A DNA stretch of 64,000 nucleotides from Micropterus salmoides (Eukaryota; Chordata; Actinopteri; Centrarchiformes; Centrarchidae). This document shows positions 57,960 to 64,000 of this stretch, one piece after another. The notes below the pieces were generated by a model. It was not told the origin of the DNA and made no database searches. It worked only from the letters and a program-made list of their open reading frames with translations. The stretch's first letter is position 1; each line of letters starts with the position of its first letter. The stretch spans positions 22,569,036 through 22,633,035 of the forward strand of contig NW_024044681.1 in assembly GCF_014851395.1 (NCBI RefSeq). Direction: 5' to 3'. The translations under genes and the position numbers were made by a program.

Positions 57960-60900
57960 TCAGCAGAGGGTCTTGAGCGCACCTGAAGCACAGAGGAGAG
58001 TCTGCATGGGGTAGGGAGGTGGGGACACCACTTCCTCAACAACCTGTTCTGGCCGGAAGGAAAACGGCTGCAGCTGGACCTTCTTCTTTAGGATCTGTCC
58101 GATTCCCATAGAAGGGAACTTGCTGCGGTGCGTCGGGCTGTCAGGGTCGCTGCTGCTGCTGTTGGAAGGAGGACTGAAGGCCGAGGTGGGGTTGAGGGGA
58201 CTGAAGGCGGACTTTGGGGGGCTGAAAGCCGAGCTGCCTGGGGGGCTTCCGACAGTGCTGGGGGGACTGCCGCTGGTGTCAGAAGAACCGCACCAATCTG
58301 ACGAGATGCTCTTCTTGGGCTGCGGGTTGACAATAAGGACAGGAGGACTGGGGATTGTGGCCTTCTTCAAGTAAGAAGAGTCAGGCTGGAAGGCAGAGAC
58401 GTGACGGGGCGGGGACAGAGTCCCGTTGGTCAGCTTGTACCAGGGTGAAGCCGGGGTGTCTTCAATTTGCTCAGCTTTGGAGAGGGAGCCAAAGGAATGC
58501 ATGCCGATCGGTGATGGTGCTGGTGGAGCAGGTATGTTGTGTTCTGGGCTCGTATTGACTTGTGGGAGGGTGGCCAAGCGCCTCCGTTGCTGAGGGGTGT
58601 TGTGAAATAGAGGATGGATCTCTAGATATTCCATAGAAGAAGAGGCAACGGTGCCAGGTGGTGCCAGAGGTGAATTACGATGGCCACCAGTTATGGCACG
58701 CAATAGACCTGAGGAGGAAATGAGAAGCATTTTTAACATTTCAGAAATACAGATTTTTTTTTTTTGTTTGTCAGGCAAACATTTTAAACATTTGTTTTTG
58801 CTCAACTTGCTGCAGATAGAAACCTATGAACTGTAGATTCTTGGAATACTTTTGGCTGAATGACTACGTGTCTATATTGTATATGTCGTGTCAGTGAAGA
58901 CATAACTCTCACACATAATCATCTGAGAGTAACAAGTAGGTGTAAAGGTAGCCTACCGGAACATTCTGTTTGGATATTAACCTTGTGAAGACCAGCTCGC
59001 CCTGACATGCTAGATCTGGATCTTGTAGGCAGATGAGGAGAGGGAAAGGAGCTTAGGCCTCAGCTTTTCCCTCGCGGCCTTGTTTGTCAAGTGTAAGCTC
59101 TTCTTCAAGGAGTGTGATCTTACAGACTCTGACCAGCTATCACTCTTTGTTCAAAATTCCAGGCCTAGTTTAAAAGAATTGCTGTTGTGTTGCTAGACTA
59201 ATTTAATTTCATTCCTAATTATAGACTACCATACGTTTGTACTTTTGTCAGTCATTTCATCTGACTTTCAACAGGTAAATTAAATTCAGCCTTAAGTTTC
59301 CCCCCTACAGTTGACTGGTAACTTGTCCAGGATGTTTCCTCTCAGATGGATGGATGGGTAGATGGAAGGAGGGGTGGATAGATGGATGGATGATTGGGTA
59401 ACTACGTATGTGTGAAACGGGTCGCTGCTGTACAAGAACATGCATGCTCAGTCAACCTACCCTGTGTGAATAAAGGTAAATAAAATAGATAAAATAAGTA
59501 AAGTGGCGCTCTTTAAAACAAATGTTCTGTATCTTATTATCTGTTGTAATGTTTTTGTACTGCACCATGTGACTCCTCACCTGTTCTGTGTTTCTTCTCC
59601 TTGCTGGGCCCCTTGCTAACAGCCAGGTAGACGGGCGTCTGTTTGGGAGGGATGGTTAGCTTGTCGACGTGCTTCCTCCACTGGGTCTGGAAGTATTCAC
59701 TTTTCTGCTTTTCCCCTTTCTTTTTTTCCTGGAACTGCATCTCCTAAACACACACAGCAAACCGGTCATTAATACAGCACATACCATTTGACAGACCTTT
59801 TGTGTTTAACACTATTTTATCACCTCATTATCCTAGCACTCTTTCTAGGCACACAAACTGAATCCAGGTGTTATAAAGAAACTTTGGAATTCCAGCTAGA
59901 GTTTTTAGAACGGCATGGGACAAGTGTTTGGTGGATTCCCCTTACCCTGTACTCTTTAGAAAGTCTCTTCATTTTCTTGTTGAGGAGGAAGTAGACGGCC
60001 AGAGTGTGGCAGGCGCGGTTGGTGAGGACGGCGCTCAGCACCTCACTGTGCTTATAGCCCATCTTCTCCGTCATATGCAGTAACACCGTGTGGTTTATTT
60101 CCTCAATGTGGATCCTTAATGCAGAAAGCATGCGCAGAGCAAGACGGTTAATGGTTTGTGATGCTTTAAATCAAATGGATTTCTATTTTCTATTCAGAAA
60201 ACAAAAATAAGCTAAAACAGATGACGTACTGCTGCAAAATACAAACACAAAGCATTTAAAATGTGTGCGAGCCTACCTGTTGAGGTACGGTGCCCCTGTG
60301 TTCTTGTTGGCCAGCTGCAGCCAGGAATCAGCCATCACCTGGTGGATATTGGGACGCTTGTTGGGATCTGGCTCAAGAAGCTTCTTCAGAAGACAGATGG
60401 CAGCTGCAACAGAGAGGGGGAAATGACTATTCATACGCTACCACAGACACTCAACTCACTGCATGATGAGGAAAGTTTTCCAGTACGGAGACTTACGCAA
60501 TATTTCACTTATGTTACACATCTTCAGAAATGTTACTCTTCTGATTAAGAACCGACCACAAATTTCACCCTCATCGGCTTTCATTACATTATTATGTAAG
60601 ACAGATGAGATGACACATCTGTCATTAGCTCGATTAACAGTAACTTACATAAGTGGGTTAAGCCATCCCTTTCATTCCTAGACGGTAACACTGTTATGAC
60701 ACGCTGAGAAGTGTCTGTCATATAAGCGTCACTCTTTCCAGCTAAGTGCAGACACACCATCTCACCCTTATTTTCTCGTGTTGTTTGACAGAAAAGCGGT
60801 TTGCCACTACACGTAGCCCATTACTAATATTTCAGTATAATGAATTAGCTTTATATATGCCAGTGCAAATATATTCTAATATTACTTATATATAATGACT

Positions 60901-63422
60901 GGAATGAAAGATTAAGAAGTCTATTATTAATCTGTTTTCAAAGTGTAAAGTGTCCCCTCTCAGGAACTCTGACAACTGCTCGGAGATAAATGCTATTGCC
61001 TTAATGTTTTTGATGCAATGTCGCTACTTCTCAGGAAAGCGCAGAACAAACACAAAACCAGTTTGGTTGGTACGCTTGTTTGCTCGTACTCTGCCAATGT
61101 TTCCTGTATGCATTTTTTGATGTAAATGTATTTCTGCCAAGGCTGCCAAGTTAATCTTTGAGATTATCAACTAAGATAAAGAAATGCTTTCTGCTGGTTG
61201 CGCATGTAAAGTTCTTTAGCATTTGCTTCTCATTTAGTCCTTTCTTTGTTGTGTTAGCTTATTATCTCTACATTTCTATACAATTCTTGTGTCTCTTGGT
61301 AAACACTGCAAATGTGCATTTAATTTGTCATGGCCCACATTCTTTTATTCTCTCGCTTGGAATCATAACCTGAAATTATCTTGTTTACGTGCTGCTATAA
61401 ATCCAGACTTCATAAATATCAGTTCTACCCTGAGGGGTGATTGCAGGGTTATGTAAGAATATGAGTGGGCATGGTAGTGCACTATCTGCAGGGTTGATGG
61501 ATTTATTTTTTCGTCGAAAACCCTTGTCACCTATGATGTATCTGCATACAGGTGCGCATTTGTGTATTCAGTATTTACCTGTGGAGAGTGAAGGAGGTAG
61601 AGGGTTCATCTCCTTGTCCACCATCTTCTGATGCAGGGCTCGGAGACTGAAGGGCTCCACAGTGAACGGGAGAGTCCCAGTCAACATTGCGTACATGTTT
61701 ACGCCACTGGAAGATCAAAATATACACTTCAGCTCTGGGTGAACTCATGAAATCTACAACTCTATTTGAATATGGTGATATTTGACTGATTACATTATTG
61801 AAAAGGGAGTACACTCACATAGACCAGACGTCCACCTTCGGCCCGTACTTCTTCCTGGAGAGCAGCTCTGGGGCGGCATAGGCAGGACTTCCACACTGGG
61901 TGCTGAATGGGTCAGAGTATCCCAAGATGCCAGCGCAGTTACTGAGGCCAAAATCTGAGGGTCAGAAGAGGTGGGGTGAGTGTTTTTTCTGGGTTTATTA
62001 CTGTCTTTTCAGCTCACCCGTTAAACCGCTCGCCTCATCCTAGCATTCACACACAATCAGAAGCAGATTAGCACTATGGTGAGAGCTTGTAAGGGTTCCA
62101 ACAGGATATTTAATTGCTTTTAACCCCTCACCACATGTGAGACACTGCATGCTCCACTCAAACTGAGAAAATCATTTTATTTCTACTGTAAAGTAATTGG
62201 CATCAAAGGCCTTCTTTTATTATCATCTGCTTGAATGTTGTTCTTTGCTGTGGGGAATATTGTATTCATGAATGAATGGAATTTCTGAATAAAGTTTTAG
62301 TCAGAGGGAATTAAAAAGAAGCAGCATCACACTGAAGAAATAAAATAAGATTTAAGAGTTAAATGCTGTATATACAAGAGCACTTAAGCTACCTATGAGC
62401 TTTATGTTGTCTTGCTCATCCAGAAGGAGGTTTTCTATCTTCAGATCCCTGTAAGACAAAGACAGAAAACGGAAACGTCGTTATTGATTACATTAGATAA
62501 CTTATCTGAGCCGTGATCATCATACAATGCACAAACAGGAGAGGTCAGGCCACATACACATGTGCCCCTCCCAATGTGGGTCACGCTGGCTGATTTTCAG
62601 GGTCTATTGTGTGACTCCCGATCCCTCCTCAGTGTCAGAAATCCTGTTATACAGTTATCTACATAGGCCATCTCACCATGATTGAAATTTAGTTCCCAGG
62701 CTCTGATAGACAAAGAATTCAATATGCCCGGGAAGAGCTTTGTGAAATTTACATCTGAAATTTGATTTAAAGATGCAGTTTATTTGTTGTTTTCCATAAT
62801 TTAAATCAAATATTTCATTGGTGTAACAGTATTTGTTGGAGGAACTCTATATATCTGTGCTTAGTGTGTGAAAATCCAGCTGTTGTATAAAACTTTTTTT
62901 TCAATCGTATTTATTTTTTAAGAATTTCTTAAAAAAATTCTTAGCAGCTGTCTTGGAAACTTCTTAAAGCTTGGAGATGCACACTTTGCGAACGAGGATC
63001 ATGTTTGACTCAGAGAGTCAGCTTTAAACTATTAACAGCCCAAAGCTCTCTAAACTATGAATGGCAAATTGTCGATAAATTTTGAGGCATTTATTCAAAT
63101 TCAGCTCTTTGTTGTTTGTTTTTTTTTACCTGTGCACTACACCTGCCCTGTGCAGGTGCTCTACGGCCAGCACCAGCTGCCGGATGTATTTCTGAGTCTC
63201 CCTCTCATCCAGGCGTTTCTTGTCATAGATGCGGTTCATGAGGTTCCCGCCGGGACACAGCTCCATCACCAGGTAGTAGCTGTTCTCTGTCTCCAGGATG
63301 TCCAGCAGCTGCGTGATGTTGGGGTGGCGGATCATCTGCTGGATGTGGCCCTCCCTCCGCAAGTTCTTGGTCACATATGAGTCCTTCTTGGCCTTCCGCT
63401 TGTCAATCACCTTCACCGCCAC
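57960..63422 (-). CDS. hunk: Hormonally up-regulated neu tumor-associated kinase, N-terminus outside the window
   Basis: AMPK-related serine/threonine kinase. Eight exons, in transcript order: 63130-63422, 62393-62448, 61819-61954, 61579-61706, 60277-60403, 59946-60114, 59581-59743, 57960-58708. They total 1821 nt, giving 606 residues. Human HUNK has 714, so about 100 residues including the glycine loop lie beyond the window. Visible kinase landmarks are VAVK with its lysine at residue 4, VVHRDLKIEN (95-104), DFG (117-119) and APE (144-146). The activation loop FSTQCGSPAYAAPE keeps the Thr that LKB1 targets in related kinases. PDPNKRPNI marks the end of the catalytic domain. MTEKMGYK and TNRACHTLAVYFLLNKKM follow, as in HUNK. 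The Pro/Ser-rich tail ends MGIGQILKKK and KTLC (human KTQC). Stop TGA at 57962-57960. The last acceptor is at 58709-58710. Convergent with mis18a. Confidence 0.95.
59346..59395. repeat. GATG/GGAT-type tetranucleotide repeat
   Basis: Imperfect runs of gatg and agat units within a hunk intron. Confidence 0.8.
60404..61578 (-). other. hunk: hunk intron, 1.2 kb
   Basis: AT-rich. No exon or repeat family recognised. Open frames in it are chance. Confidence 0.6.
62449..63129 (-). other. hunk: hunk intron
   Basis: About 680 bp between the exon ending VVHR and the exon starting with DLKIEN. Nothing recognised. Confidence 0.65.
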
Positions 63423-63720
63423 CTGGAGGAATTGTGACAGAGGGTGAGGTGAGGATGTTATTTTAGATAAAGCACTGACTTGGCAGCTAAAGATTGGCTA
63501 TTAAGGTTTGCACCATGTTGTGAGTAATACGCATGGAGAATAGAGCACTAGTGCACTGCTGCGTCTTGGAGAGAGGTTTCAGAGAGTTGTAGTGTAACAG
63601 GTGATGGACTGCTCAGTCTCTATTGCAGGGACATAACTCGACACCGACCTCTCCCTCACAGCTGCTCCCAATGTGGGACAACCCAGGCGCTATAGGGCCC
63701 CGAGGCTGCAGGAGGGGGAG

Positions 63721-63722
63721 GT

Positions 63723-63753
<31 letters not shown>

Positions 63754-63756
63754 GGG
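63721..63756. repeat. (GT)8 followed by G20
   Basis: Eight GT units, then twenty consecutive G, in a hunk intron. On the hunk transcript strand this is a C20 run. Confidence 0.9.
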
Positions 63757-63939
63757 TTACTGAACCATCATAAACTAGGGGAAAAGCAAATGTTACCCTA
63801 TCTGTTGAGAAGGCGCCAAGGCCAAATGGACTATTAATATTCCCCCATTTGTCACAGAGTTTAGTTGCAGCTGAACACACATGAGGAGCGGCGACACTTG
63901 TAGAAACAAGACTGAGGAAGGACAAATTAGGGCCTGCTA

Positions 63940-63999
63940 ATTTTAGGGCCTGCTCATTTTCTGACGAATCTGCGTCAGATAATGAGCAGGCCCTAAAAT
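63940..63999. mobile_element. Near-perfect hairpin, probable MITE end
   Basis: Left arm 63940-63966 and right arm 63973-63999 are inverted copies, 26 of 27 matching, around a 6-base loop (aatctg). Just outside, the string agggcctgctaa (63929-63940) repeats the start of the arm. It lies in a hunk intron and reaches the window edge, so its full extent is unknown. Confidence 0.6.
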
Positions 64000-64000
64000 G

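Noticed and set aside
1..64000. CRISPR arrays, operons, phage or plasmid functions, rRNA and tRNA genes
   Set aside because: None seen. Repeats are microsatellites or transposon relics, and all genes are spliced vertebrate genes.

Overview
The window is nuclear DNA from a ray-finned, probably percomorph, teleost. The genes are split into many small exons with GT-AG introns. The predicted proteins align closely with vertebrate families. Dinucleotide repeats and degraded L2-, L1- and Tc1-like elements fill introns and intergenic DNA. There is no bacterial, plasmid or viral gene content and no CRISPR array.

Six protein-coding genes are supported by joining exons in frame. (1) synj1 (+, from before base 66 to 24420), synaptojanin-1, has 29 exons here, with a SAC phosphatase, an inositol 5-phosphatase, an RRM-like domain and a proline-rich tail. 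It is followed by a long 3' UTR to about 27.2 kb. (2) cfap298 (+, 28398-30370) is complete (290 aa), with an RFX X-box-like motif just upstream. (3) eva1c (-, 33160-38571) is complete (419 aa), with two SUEL lectin domains and one membrane span. (4) haus1 (-, 41152-44379) is a complete augmin subunit (273 aa). (5) mis18a (+, 45764-50715) is a complete centromere-licensing factor (201 aa). (6) hunk (-, 57960 to past the window end) is an AMPK-related kinase lacking only its N-terminal exon(s).

The order and relative orientation synj1-cfap298-eva1c-mis18a-hunk match human 21q22.1 as I recall it. Two differences stand out. urb1 and mrap are not seen between eva1c and mis18a, and haus1 (human chromosome 18) sits there instead, head-to-head with mis18a. 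synj1 and cfap298 are in tandem, cfap298 and eva1c converge, haus1 and mis18a diverge, and mis18a and hunk converge.

The genes do not form one pathway. synj1 acts in synaptic-vesicle uncoating, cfap298 in motile-cilium assembly, eva1c in guidance-receptor biology, haus1 and mis18a in mitosis, and hunk in kinase signalling. I see no undescribed multi-gene system. The observations most worth checking are a UG-repeat splice acceptor with a nearby second AG in synj1, a series of small frame-preserving synj1 exons (one unannotated candidate), the cfap298 X-box, E2F/CCAAT motifs at haus1, an eva1c stop codon that overlaps its poly(A) signal, a Tc1-like relic filling a haus1 intron, and a near-perfect hairpin at the right edge.
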